The position numbers were made by a program, and so were the translations under genes. Below, one piece after another: positions 1-6,292 of a stretch of DNA of 6,520 bases. Numbering within the stretch: the first letter of the stretch is position 1; each line of letters starts with the position of its first letter. Origin of the DNA: Holosporales bacterium (lineage in GTDB: Bacteria; Pseudomonadota; Alphaproteobacteria; UBA3830; JAIRMZ01); NCBI GenBank assembly GCA_031273665.1, contig JAISRK010000064.1, positions 1 to 6,520 of the forward strand, written 5' to 3'. The notes under the pieces are model-generated. The model had not been told where the DNA came from, did no database searches, and was given only the letters and a program-made list of their open reading frames with translations.

Positions 1-338
1 TTCATTTCTATAACTGTCGGTCGCACGACATCCGCGTAGATCCCTATTATTGACGCGCACCCATTGCTATAAGACGTCGTCTCTTCAGAACTCCAAAGAA
101 TTTCCGGATTTACAAGCGCCAAAGGAGCAACTCCAGAATCATCGCCCAAATCAATAACGACAACACGTTTTAAGACCCCCACTTGTGGCGCCGCCAAGCC
201 AATAATGCCCTTATTTGCTTTCAATACAGTGAACATGTCTGCGACAAGTTTCGAGACTGTCGTATCTCCAACCTCAATAGGGGTAGATATTTGGCGTAAG
301 ATCGGATTGGGATAGAGAAGAATGTCAAGAGCGGCCAT
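1..338 (-). CDS. Peptide deformylase-like protein, partial (C-terminal part outside window)
   Basis: The first 112 codons of a peptide deformylase family protein; the rest lies beyond base 1. The family removes the N-terminal formyl group from new proteins using a metal held by one Cys and a distal HExxH. The N-terminus resembles E. coli Def in order and spacing (LDILLYPNPILRQIS, then DMF). Motif 1 appears as GIIGLAAPQ at residues 44-52, with one residue more than the usual GxGLAAxQ. Motif 2, usually EGCLS, is NGCAS at 92-96; the metal-ligand Cys94 remains but Glu and Leu are gone. HExxH would lie outside the window. The ATG is supported by GGAAGGAAG just upstream. Altered motifs point to a divergent paralogue rather than the main deformylase, so I give no gene symbol. 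Family assignment is firm; activity is uncertain. Confidence 0.85.
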   Translation of the reverse strand, partial: MAALDILLYPNPILRQISTPIEVGDTTVSKLVADMFTVLKANKGIIGLAAPQVGVLKRVVVIDLGDDSGVAPLALVNPEILWSSEETTSYSNGCASIIGIYADVVRPTVIEM

Positions 339-374
339 GCGTACTTCCTTCCATTAATGTACAGAATCTAATCT

Positions 375-402
375 TTCTTAGAATACAAATAGCCAACGTC
401 AA
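375..402 (-). promoter_or_regulatory. Candidate promoter of the deformylase-like gene
   Basis: On the minus strand TTGACGT (396-402) is followed after 13 bases by TCTAAGAA (375-382). The first matches the alphaproteobacterial -35 consensus TTGACG perfectly; the second is a partial match to the GCTANAWC-type -10. It lies in the 75-base gap after the Sua5 stop and would give a leader of roughly 30 bases containing the GGAAGGAAG ribosome site. I see no terminator between the two genes, so read-through from the Sua5 gene is also possible. Confidence 0.4.
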
Positions 403-413
403 GAAAAAGACCG

Positions 414-1337
414 TTATTGATATTTCATAAGACGCTCATTAATGGCGGCCCCTAGATCGTGCAAAGGAATTGGCATAACTGCAATGCTGCATGCCCCGCT
501 ATCTTTCAATTGACGCAACATAGGAAACAAGTTGCGTGAGGCTTCTTTTAAATCACCTGAAGGGCTTAGATTTAAAAGTGCTACACAAGAAAGCTCCTCT
601 TTCACAGGTCCAAAAGCAAGAAAAGCTTCTTCAGGAAAAGGCCGTTCTGCATTCAGTCTAAGAGAGTACGATTGAGCCTTTAAAGCAGTTTTTCGTTCAA
701 AGCGTGTGAGAGTAACGTCCAAGCATGCGGCAATTTCCTCGCACGAGATCGCGCCATAGCGCAAAACACGCACCTTGTCGTTTGTCAGATCGATAATGGT
801 TGACTCTATGCCAGATGGGGTCTTGCCACCATCGAGCACGAGAAGATCTTTGTCTTGAGAAAACGCTGTCATAACATCCATCGCGATTGTAGAGCTAAGA
901 CAACCTGAAGAATTCGCGCTCGTGGCAACAAAAGGAGCCCCGAGCTCTTTCGTGAGGGCTGTTGCTACCGGATGATGCACAACTCGTATGGCAAGTGTCT
1001 CATCTTTAAACACCATCGTGCGTTCCAGTGCGGTTCCAGGACATCGTTTTAAAACCAATGTTAGTGGACCCGGCCAAAACGCATCAGCTAACAGCTGTGC
1101 GGATGATGTTTTTACGACATAAGGCCAGACATCCTTTGGATCCCCAGCGTGCAGTCCCAAGAACTTATTTGTAGGACGGTTCTTCAAAGAATAAATGCGC
1201 ATAATCGCTTCTTTATAGGTTGCCAGTGCACCGACTCCGTATACCGTTTCTGTCGGAAAAGCGACAAGGCCACCGGATAAAAGGTGGTCACGGGCGCGTT
1301 GTATATTCTCAGGGGATGCCGGCAAGAGTTGCGGCAT
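414..1337 (-). CDS. L-threonylcarbamoyladenylate synthase, Sua5 type
   Basis: A 307-residue Sua5/YrdC/YwlC family enzyme. It makes threonylcarbamoyl-AMP from threonine, bicarbonate and ATP, the first step of the t6A37 modification of ANN-decoding tRNAs in the cytoplasm. The YrdC domain covers about residues 10-205, with PTETVYGVG at 28-36, the KNRP motif at 52-55, WPGPLTLVLK at 88-97, LAIRVVHHP at 115-123 and TSANSSG at 139-145. A Sua5-specific C-terminal domain follows a linker, with LLNLSPSGDL at 254-263 and a final AVMPIPLHDLGAAINERL stretch. Two domains make it Sua5 rather than short TsaC. The ATG directly follows the slt TAA with no spacer, and GAGGAG at 1342-1347 inside the slt end is its ribosome site, so expression should be coupled to slt. 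Past KNRP the usual NPL is KFL; E. coli TsaC also departs here (KGL), so this need not mean lost activity. Confidence 0.95.
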   Translation of the reverse strand: MPQLLPASPENIQRARDHLLSGGLVAFPTETVYGVGALATYKEAIMRIYSLKNRPTNKFLGLHAGDPKDVWPYVVKTSSAQLLADAFWPGPLTLVLKRCPGTALERTMVFKDETLAIRVVHHPVATALTKELGAPFVATSANSSGCLSSTIAMDVMTAFSQDKDLLVLDGGKTPSGIESTIIDLTNDKVRVLRYGAISCEEIAACLDVTLTRFERKTALKAQSYSLRLNAERPFPEEAFLAFGPVKEELSCVALLNLSPSGDLKEASRNLFPMLRQLKDSGACSIAVMPIPLHDLGAAINERLMKYQ

Positions 1338-3353
1338 TTAACTCCTCTTTTTTTTCAAGAGCGTGAGTAAATCGAATCCTTGTTTATTCAACAAATGTGC
1401 GTACACCTGCATGTCTAGTAAGACTTTTTGCACGTAAATGCGCGTCTCTCGGTACGGAATTAACTCGATCCAATCGATGATATCCATCGTTTTTGTGCGT
1501 GGATCTAACCCATTGGCTGTCCAACGATTTACGGCCGTTGAACCTGCATTATACGCGGCTATAGCGAAAGGATAGTTTTTGAATAAATCGAGCAATTCCC
1601 TTAAGTGCGTTGTTCCTAGCAAGATATTATATCGTTCAGTAAATAATTTTTGAATGGAAGGTGAGGGGAACGCGTGGCGTTTTGCGACTTCTCTCGCTGT
1701 ATATGACATGAGTTGCATATACCCCATAGCTCCAGAACAAGACAAGGCATTCCTGCTAAAGGCACTCTCAACACGTATAACACTGAGGGCTAACACCTCA
1801 TCTACAGGAAGAGGAACGTTGAGAATTTTCTGCAGCGGAAAGTCAGGATATAACGTTACCCATGGTGTATGAATTTTCTTGCAGGCGTACATCGTGTACA
1901 TGTGTATGCCTACGTGGGGGCTTATTTTTGCAGCTTCATGCAAAAGATAAATCGCATCCTCTGCTGTCTTAATCCGTTGCCCTGCGCAAACGGCGAAGTA
2001 CCCAGCGAGAACGTCCTCTTGGGCTAAGGTAAAAAGACGTGCGGCGCGCAGCAAAGTGGCGACCTCTGTACTGTTTTTCAACTTGGAAGAGGTGCTCTTT
2101 TTTTCGACAGAGAGCTGCATCTTTTTGCCCAATGTTTCACGTGCCAATTGTCCCCAAAAGGTATTTTCATAAGCTGCACAACGGCTGAGCGTGCTACGTG
2201 CCTCTTTCCGACGCTTCAGTTGCTCTAAAGCTCTTGCCTTCCAGTATAACGCGTGCGCTTGATATCGATGATTTTGAGAGTGTTTTTCTATTGCCGAAAA
2301 ATGTTGTAAAGCGACTTTGGGTTGTTTGAGCCTTCGCAAAGCAACCCAACCGGCAAGAAATTGAGCGTCGGCATATTCACACTCTTTCACCGGAAACGCC
2401 GCACGGGCTAAGATCTGATACGCTTCCTGGAAACGCTTCGTCCGAATCAGCTCTCGTGCAACGTATTGCACTTCTTGGCCCCACAAAGACATATGCTCCG
2501 TATCTTTGAAAAAATCTATTTTTTTCAAAAGAGAAGGCGCATGACGAAACTTCCCTTTCTTGCGTTCTATAAAAACGACTGTATAGGCAAAGCAGAAATC
2601 TTTGCCGAATTTCTTTACCAAAGCCTCTGGACACTTCGTTTTCCTAGGGTGCCCTTTACCCAGTTGAATGCGCGCCTTCATTAGGGGTAGATGTGTCGCT
2701 GGAATAAAAGGCAGTAAACGCGCAGCAGCGGTTGTCTGTCGTTTCCACAACAAGATGTTCGCGCGATCTATCATATCTTGGTGGGATAAGAATTTTTTAT
2801 AAGAAAACAAAATCCACTTTTCTTCTTCCGCAGAAAACGCGGTGCGTCTCCATAAAGAACGCAGATACTTCTTGAACTCTTCTTCCGGTACTGTGTCTTT
2901 AATTTGCGTGAGACACATAAGAGCCGTTGTCCCTTGCTGCGGAGGATAACGTTGGAACCAACGCAAGTCTTCTTTTGACAGAACAGTTTGAATCGTGATG
3001 GCGTCTTCAAGGCCAGCCCTTAAAAGATCTTGAGAGGGCCAAAATGTGTGCGTTTCGGCAAAATGACGCATCTCTGGAAAAGTGCCAAAGGGCATCCGTT
3101 TGATCAATACTACCCACTGAATAAGGTCTTTTAAAAAAGCGTCCTGTCCGACCTCTACTAAGGCCTTTTCGACCTCATTTGTGCGAACGTACGCTATGGC
3201 TCGGGAGAGCTTCTTTACGGACTCTGTCTCGTCTTGCGCATATGTCATACTGACGGCGGCACAACAGACGATAAAAGATATCTTAACGAACCGTCGCTTG
3301 AGCCATAAAAGGTTTTCCAGTACGATCGAAAGAGCTTGGCAGAAAAGGACCAT
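1338..3353 (-). CDS. slt: Soluble lytic murein transglycosylase (Slt70-like)
   Basis: Exported enzyme that cleaves the MurNAc-GlcNAc bond of peptidoglycan to leave 1,6-anhydro-MurNAc ends. From the ATG at 3353 the product has 671 residues. A signal peptide runs from a Lys-Arg-Arg cluster (19-21) through a hydrophobic core to a likely cut after TYA at residue 39. Residues 40-515 are Lys-, Ala- and Leu-rich helical sequence fitting the Slt superhelical U/L domains. The C-terminal lysozyme-like domain has the catalytic Glu529 in VIRVESAF, then GYMQLM at 544-549 and AIAAYNAG at 597-604. Frame 1 stays open upstream to 3812, but that extension is antisense to dapA and is rejected. No ATG, GTG or TTG lies between 3353 and the signal-peptide core, so 3353 is the best start even though no ribosome site is visible. 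The ATG at 3248 would remove the signal. Function is sure; the exact start is not. Confidence 0.93.
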   Translation of the reverse strand: MVLFCQALSIVLENLLWLKRRFVKISFIVCCAAVSMTYAQDETESVKKLSRAIAYVRTNEVEKALVEVGQDAFLKDLIQWVVLIKRMPFGTFPEMRHFAETHTFWPSQDLLRAGLEDAITIQTVLSKEDLRWFQRYPPQQGTTALMCLTQIKDTVPEEEFKKYLRSLWRRTAFSAEEEKWILFSYKKFLSHQDMIDRANILLWKRQTTAAARLLPFIPATHLPLMKARIQLGKGHPRKTKCPEALVKKFGKDFCFAYTVVFIERKKGKFRHAPSLLKKIDFFKDTEHMSLWGQEVQYVARELIRTKRFQEAYQILARAAFPVKECEYADAQFLAGWVALRRLKQPKVALQHFSAIEKHSQNHRYQAHALYWKARALEQLKRRKEARSTLSRCAAYENTFWGQLARETLGKKMQLSVEKKSTSSKLKNSTEVATLLRAARLFTLAQEDVLAGYFAVCAGQRIKTAEDAIYLLHEAAKISPHVGIHMYTMYACKKIHTPWVTLYPDFPLQKILNVPLPVDEVLALSVIRVESAFSRNALSCSGAMGYMQLMSYTAREVAKRHAFPSPSIQKLFTERYNILLGTTHLRELLDLFKNYPFAIAAYNAGSTAVNRWTANGLDPRTKTMDIIDWIELIPYRETRIYVQKVLLDMQVYAHLLNKQGFDLLTLLKKKRS
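3298..3326 (+). promoter_or_regulatory. Candidate dapA promoter inside the 5' end of slt
   Basis: TTGAGC at 3298-3303 and TACGAT at 3321-3326 are separated by exactly 17 bases and match sigma-70 hexamers at four of six positions each. The expected transcription start, near 3333, gives a leader of about 24 bases before the dapA ATG and still includes its ribosome site. The element lies within slt signal-peptide codons on the other strand. It does not match the stricter GCTANAWC-type -10. Confidence 0.35.
3343..3348 (+). promoter_or_regulatory. dapA ribosome binding site that fixes the ATG at 3357
   Basis: AAAGGA ends eight bases before the ATG at 3357, a normal spacing. This favours ATG 3357 over the in-frame TTG at 3336, which lies upstream of this site and would add seven residues not seen in E. 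coli DapA. Confidence 0.6.
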
Positions 3354-3356
3354 CAG

Positions 3357-4235
3357 ATGTTTCAGGGATATTGGGCGGCGGTTGTCACGCCGTTTAGACA
3401 CGACCGTATCGATGTTGCTGCTTTTGAACGTTATATCGTTACGCTTGTTGAAGCAGGTATTAGAGGCGTCGTTGTCGGGGGTTCCACAGGAGAAGCGCTT
3501 TCTTTGACGCGCGAGGAACGCCTTCAGTTGATTAAAGCCGCAACACATGTCGCGGAAAATCGAGTTCCTGTTGCTGCTGGTGTTATTACGGCAACGACGC
3601 ACGAGGCGGTACAACAAGCAAAAGAAGCCGAACAAGCGGGCGCAGTAGCATTGCTGGTTGTCAGCCCGTTCTACGTAAAACCATCCTCTGAAGGATTGTA
3701 CGAACATTTTCGTGCGATTCATGAAGCCACCTCTCTTCCCATTATTGTATATAACAATCCAGGACGCACTGGTGTCGACATTGACCTTAATACGCTTAAA
3801 AGAATGACGCAACTACCGCGTATCGCAGCTCTTAAAGAGGCTTCTCCGCAGATTTCCCGTGTTCTTTCGTGGAAAAAATCTCTTCGTACGGACTTTGCCT
3901 TTCTTTCTGGTAATGATGACACAGTTCCGGCCTTTCTCGCTATGGGAGGGCAGGGTGCCATCTCTGTAACGGCAAACGTTGCTCCAAGACTATGTACTGA
4001 GCTTTATAACGCGTGGACCAATGCGGATCTTGAAACTTTTACGCGCATACGCAATCAACTAGCGCCCGTGCACGAGACACTGTTTGTTGCTCCCAACCCT
4101 TGTCCCACAAAGTACGCGCTCAGTGTAATGGGGCTGATCCGAGATGAGGTGCGTGCTCCGCTTCTCCCTCTGACGGATCTTGAGCAACTCGCTGTGCGCC
4201 GTGCATTGCAAGACGCCTCGTTGCTTACTACGTAA
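3357..4235 (+). CDS. dapA: 4-hydroxy-tetrahydrodipicolinate synthase
   Basis: Condenses pyruvate with aspartate semialdehyde, the first committed step to diaminopimelate and lysine, in the cytoplasm. From the ATG at 3357 the protein has 292 residues, the same as E. coli DapA, and begins MFQG like E. coli MFTG. It is a TIM barrel of the DHDPS/NAL family. Lys160 in ALKEAS is the Schiff-base lysine; Tyr106 in SPFY and Tyr132 in VYNNPGRTG are the expected catalytic tyrosines; Arg137 matches the substrate-carboxylate arginine of E. coli (Arg138). The pyruvate loop reads GGSTGE at 41-46 rather than GTTGE, so one catalytic-triad Thr is Ser43; hydroxyl chemistry is kept. GSTGE also occurs in related lyases such as NanA, but the RTG motif and the smpB neighbour favour DapA. 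It leads the dapA-smpB-lgt run and diverges from slt. Confidence 0.95.
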   Translation: MFQGYWAAVVTPFRHDRIDVAAFERYIVTLVEAGIRGVVVGGSTGEALSLTREERLQLIKAATHVAENRVPVAAGVITATTHEAVQQAKEAEQAGAVALLVVSPFYVKPSSEGLYEHFRAIHEATSLPIIVYNNPGRTGVDIDLNTLKRMTQLPRIAALKEASPQISRVLSWKKSLRTDFAFLSGNDDTVPAFLAMGGQGAISVTANVAPRLCTELYNAWTNADLETFTRIRNQLAPVHETLFVAPNPCPTKYALSVMGLIRDEVRAPLLPLTDLEQLAVRRALQDASLLTT

Positions 4236-4246
4236 AGACAGAGCCC

Positions 4247-4729
4247 ATGGGCGCGACCCAACCTCGTACGAAACAGGTGATCGGTGTTAATCGTCGCGCA
4301 CGGCACGACTATACCATCGAGGATACCCTAGAGGCGGGTTTGGTTCTTTTAGGGAGTGAGGTGAAATCCTTGCGTTCCGGGCGGTTAAGTCTTTCTGATG
4401 CCTTTGCCGTTGCCAACGGCGAAGGAAATTTAACGCTCATTAACGCGCATATTCCTGAGTACAAAGGCGCTAATCGTCAAAACCACGATCCGAAGCGGGC
4501 ACGCTTACTTCTTGTACAAAAACGCCAAAAGAACAAGTTGATTGGTTCTGTCACACGTGGTGGGTACACGCTTATCCCTCTAAGTTTATATTTTAATGAC
4601 CGCGGATGGGCAAAAGTTGAGTTGGCGCTCTGTCGCGGAAAAAGACAACATGATAAACGAGAAGCAGAAAAAGAGCGCGATTGGAAGCGCGAAAAAGCGC
4701 GCGTCTTACGAGAAAATAACAGGAGATAG
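4247..4729 (+). CDS. smpB: SsrA-binding protein SmpB
   Basis: Partner of tmRNA in trans-translation: it brings tmRNA to stalled ribosomes, and its C-terminal tail sits in the empty mRNA channel. The 160-residue length is typical. The OB-fold core shows the family's order: NRRARHDYTI at 15-24, EAGLVLLGSEVKSLRSG at 29-45, PEYKGANRQNHDPKRARLLL at 70-89, and LIPLSLYFNDRGWAKVELAL at 109-128. The basic tail has GKRQHDKREAEKERDWKREK at 131-150. The usual HKREI is replaced by QKRQK at 91-95, a mild change. It starts 11 bases after the dapA stop with only a weak purine-rich AGACAGAG upstream, so translation may depend on dapA. No tmRNA gene is visible in the window. Confidence 0.97.
   Translation: MGATQPRTKQVIGVNRRARHDYTIEDTLEAGLVLLGSEVKSLRSGRLSLSDAFAVANGEGNLTLINAHIPEYKGANRQNHDPKRARLLLVQKRQKNKLIGSVTRGGYTLIPLSLYFNDRGWAKVELALCRGKRQHDKREAEKERDWKREKARVLRENNRR
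4721..4725 (+). promoter_or_regulatory. lgt ribosome binding site favouring the second GTG
   Basis: AGGAG lies at the end of smpB. Two adjacent in-frame GTG codons follow, at 4729 and 4732. The site is three bases from the first and six from the second, so 4732 is the better start. The first would overlap the smpB TAG by one base. Confidence 0.6.
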
Positions 4730-4731
4730 TG

Positions 4732-5535
4732 GTGCCTTTCCCCGCAATAGATCCCATTGCTTTCCACTTTTTTGGGTTGGCCATTTATTGGTACGCATTA
4801 GCGTATGTTGTCGGTATCCTGCTAGGCTTTCGCTGCATGCTTGCTGTAAATGCACGTCTCGGCGAGCCGTTTTCCAAAGACACACTTGAGTCTTTTATCA
4901 ATTGGGCGATTGTAGGGATCATTTTCGGAGGCCGATTGGGGCATATGTTTTATGAGCCAGAGGCTTTTTGTAACGACCCATTGTATGTTTTTGCTATTCG
5001 CCAAGGCGGCATGTCTTTTCACGGCGGTTTACTCGGTGTTTTGGTTGTTGCTTGGGTGTTTTCTCGGAAAAAGTGCCTATGCTTCTGGCGTTTCGTGGAT
5101 CTTCTTGCTGTGGCCGCCCCTATTGGCCTTTTTCTCGGACGTCTAGCGAATTTCGTTAACGGAGAACTCTATGGGCGTCCTACAGCGCTTCCTTGGGGTA
5201 TTGTGTTTCCAGGTGGAGGACCGACTGCTCGTCACCCAAGTCAGTTGTACGAAGCTTTTTTCGAGGGACTGATATTGTGGAGTATTCTATGGGGCGTTCT
5301 GTGCTGGCATAAGCATAAAGCTCCCCTTGTGCCTGGCCGCTTAACCGGCGTATTTGCTCTTGGATATGGTGTTATGCGTGAAGCTCTTGAGTGTGTACGC
5401 GCCCCTGATTCTCTCTTTAACGAGGCTGTTTTTAAGACATTACATATTACGCTTGGACAGATTCTCAGCTTACCTCTTATTGCCATCGGCTTTTGGCTTT
5501 TGTATCGAGAAAATAAGTGTACCGTGCGTCGTTAA
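4732..5535 (+). CDS. lgt: Phosphatidylglycerol-prolipoprotein diacylglyceryl transferase
   Basis: Inner-membrane enzyme that moves diacylglycerol from phosphatidylglycerol to the lipobox Cys of prolipoproteins, the first step of lipoprotein maturation. From GTG 4732 it has 267 residues. The N-terminal FHFFGLAIYWYALAYVVG resembles E. coli FSIGPVALHWYGLMYLVG. GGRLGH is at 66-71, the catalytic-region GGMSFHGGLLG at 92-102 with His97, and the family signature GRLANFVNGELYG at 136-148, followed by RHPSQLYE at 167-174. The late conserved Arg/Glu pair falls in the VMREALECVR stretch at 214-223. Several hydrophobic membrane spans are evident. It is translationally close to smpB and shares its stop region with convergent ruvX. 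The linkage to smpB is not a functional one that I know of. Confidence 0.97.
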   Translation: MPFPAIDPIAFHFFGLAIYWYALAYVVGILLGFRCMLAVNARLGEPFSKDTLESFINWAIVGIIFGGRLGHMFYEPEAFCNDPLYVFAIRQGGMSFHGGLLGVLVVAWVFSRKKCLCFWRFVDLLAVAAPIGLFLGRLANFVNGELYGRPTALPWGIVFPGGGPTARHPSQLYEAFFEGLILWSILWGVLCWHKHKAPLVPGRLTGVFALGYGVMREALECVRAPDSLFNEAVFKTLHITLGQILSLPLIAIGFWLLYRENKCTVRR

Positions 5536-6017
5536 TACGCGTTTCTTGCCATATGGTTCTTTAAAAAATCCAAGGCGCCTTGTAACAGATGAACGGCGAC
5601 CTCTTCATCAATTCTCTGCACATATTTTCGACGCGATGTACGCGTCTCTTGAAAGTATCTAGTGACTGCTCTTGTGGACAACCGCTCATCCCACAAAAAG
5701 AACGCTTTTGATGTTTGTTCCGAAAGAGCATTCGCAAATTTAAGAACTTTTTCACATTGAGCCCCAATACGTCCAGACGTTTCAATGGGCCAGCCAATGA
5801 CCATGCCCGCTATTTCTCGCTCTAATATAAGAGAGGCTACAGGGGGAACCCCGCTCATAAGAGACGTGTGACAGATCACCCGGCAAGGTAAAGCGATGTG
5901 TCGATTGACATCCGACAAAGCGAGCCCCGTACGCCGCTCCCCAACATCAATTCCCACTATTGGTCCCGATGAGGAAACCAAAAGAGCCGCGAATTCATCG
6001 GCCGATACAGAAGGCAT
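5532..6017 (-). CDS. ruvX: Putative pre-16S rRNA nuclease / RuvX-like protein (YqgF family)
   Basis: RNase H-fold protein of the YqgF family, reported to process pre-16S rRNA ends in E. coli; RuvX is the older resolvase name. From the ATG at 6017 it has 161 residues. Family motifs are GIDVGERRTGLALSD at 22-36 (first catalytic Asp24), the GWPIETSGRIGAQ loop at 75-87, WDERLST at 109-115 (Glu111) and IDEEVAVHLLQGALD at 136-150 (Asp137 in place of the common VDS Asp). An in-frame GTG at 6050 would add 11 residues, but AGAGG at 6022-6026 and the MPS-AEDFAALL-like opening common in alphaproteobacterial homologues favour 6017. Its stop overlaps that of lgt. Its promoter must share the short region with the divergent small gene, which holds a CtrA-like box. 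Confidence 0.93.
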   Translation of the reverse strand: MPSVSADEFAALLVSSSGPIVGIDVGERRTGLALSDVNRHIALPCRVICHTSLMSGVPPVASLILEREIAGMVIGWPIETSGRIGAQCEKVLKFANALSEQTSKAFFLWDERLSTRAVTRYFQETRTSRRKYVQRIDEEVAVHLLQGALDFLKNHMARNAY

Positions 6018-6021
6018 TCCC

Positions 6022-6026
6022 CCTCT
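6022..6026 (-). promoter_or_regulatory. ruvX ribosome binding site that decides the start
   Basis: On the minus strand AGAGG, extended by further Gs, ends four bases before the ATG at 6017. Nothing comparable precedes the in-frame GTG at 6050, so the shorter reading is preferred. The spacing is slightly tight. Confidence 0.55.
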
Positions 6027-6031
6027 TTTTG

Positions 6032-6047
6032 TTAACAGGTTTTTAAC
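6032..6047 (+). promoter_or_regulatory. CtrA-type binding box, TTAA-N7-TTAAC
   Basis: TTAA at 6032-6035, seven bases, then TTAAC at 6043-6047: a perfect match to the published CtrA consensus of Alphaproteobacteria. CtrA is the cell-cycle response regulator that activates or represses promoters by binding near the -35 region. A third TTAA lies at 6057-6060. The box sits between the divergent ruvX and small-gene starts and is followed by a matching -10 element for the plus-strand gene. The match is seen; binding is inferred. Confidence 0.6.
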
Positions 6048-6061
6048 CACAATCCGTTAAA

Positions 6062-6069
6062 CCTAGAAC
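6062..6069 (+). promoter_or_regulatory. Candidate -10 element for the small plus-strand gene
   Basis: CCTAGAAC matches seven of eight positions of the alphaproteobacterial -10 consensus GCTANAWC. It begins 14 bases after the CtrA-type box, a distance that lets the box occupy the -35 region. Transcription would begin near 6075, giving a very short leader that still keeps the AAAAGGAG ribosome site at 6075-6082. Confidence 0.5.
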
Positions 6070-6089
6070 AAGACAAAAGGAGAAAAAAG

Positions 6090-6278
6090 ATGCTATCTCG
6101 AAGTTCTGTTGATATTCTTCTGGATCTGCTTGAAATCAAGCTTGCAGCGTTCATTGTGCAAGATCGTGAAGACCCCCGAGAACTAGAACGTCTCAAGGCG
6201 TGTAAAAGAGAATTATCGAACTTGGCGCGGAATGTGCGGCAGCAAAAAAGGCAGCAAACTGTCCATTGTCACGCCTGA
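6090..6278 (+). CDS. Small hypothetical protein, 62 residues, possible CtrA target
   Basis: I cannot name a family with confidence. AAAAGGAG at 6075-6082 lies seven bases before the ATG, the best ribosome site in the window, and a CtrA-like box with a -10 element precedes it, so a real gene is likely. The product looks wholly helical: an amphipathic hydrophobic helix (VDILLDLLEIKLAAFIV, 7-23), a turn with DREDPRELERL (25-35), then a basic tail rich in Arg, Lys and Gln (36-58). There is no signal peptide or metal-binding motif; the single cysteines at 38 and 60 look incidental. The DREDxREL pattern vaguely recalls small uncharacterised alphaproteobacterial proteins, but that is memory, not a match. 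Translation ends at TGA followed directly by an in-frame TAA. The frame open on the other strand here is probably a shadow. Confidence 0.75.
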   Translation: MLSRSSVDILLDLLEIKLAAFIVQDREDPRELERLKACKRELSNLARNVRQQKRQQTVHCHA

Positions 6279-6292
6279 TAAGAAGGGGCGTG
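6270..6292 (+). terminator. Hairpin over the small gene's stop codon, weak terminator candidate
   Basis: CACGCC at 6270-6275 pairs with GGCGTG at 6287-6292 around an 11-base loop that begins with the TGA stop. A competing GGGG/CCCC hairpin (6285-6288 with 6295-6298) overlaps it. Only two Ts follow, so it is not a classic intrinsic terminator. Confidence 0.25.

Noticed and set aside
1654..1872. 72-codon plus-strand frame opposite slt
   Set aside because: Antisense to the conserved transglycosylase domain; it has no ribosome site or family resemblance.
2377..3010. Several 70-85 codon frames on both strands within slt
   Set aside because: All are shadows of the helical repeat region of slt; their compositions are unlike protein and none has start signals.
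4477..4889. Frames of 60-100 codons on both strands across smpB and the start of lgt
   Set aside because: They cross two firmly identified genes in other frames and show no independent start or family signal.
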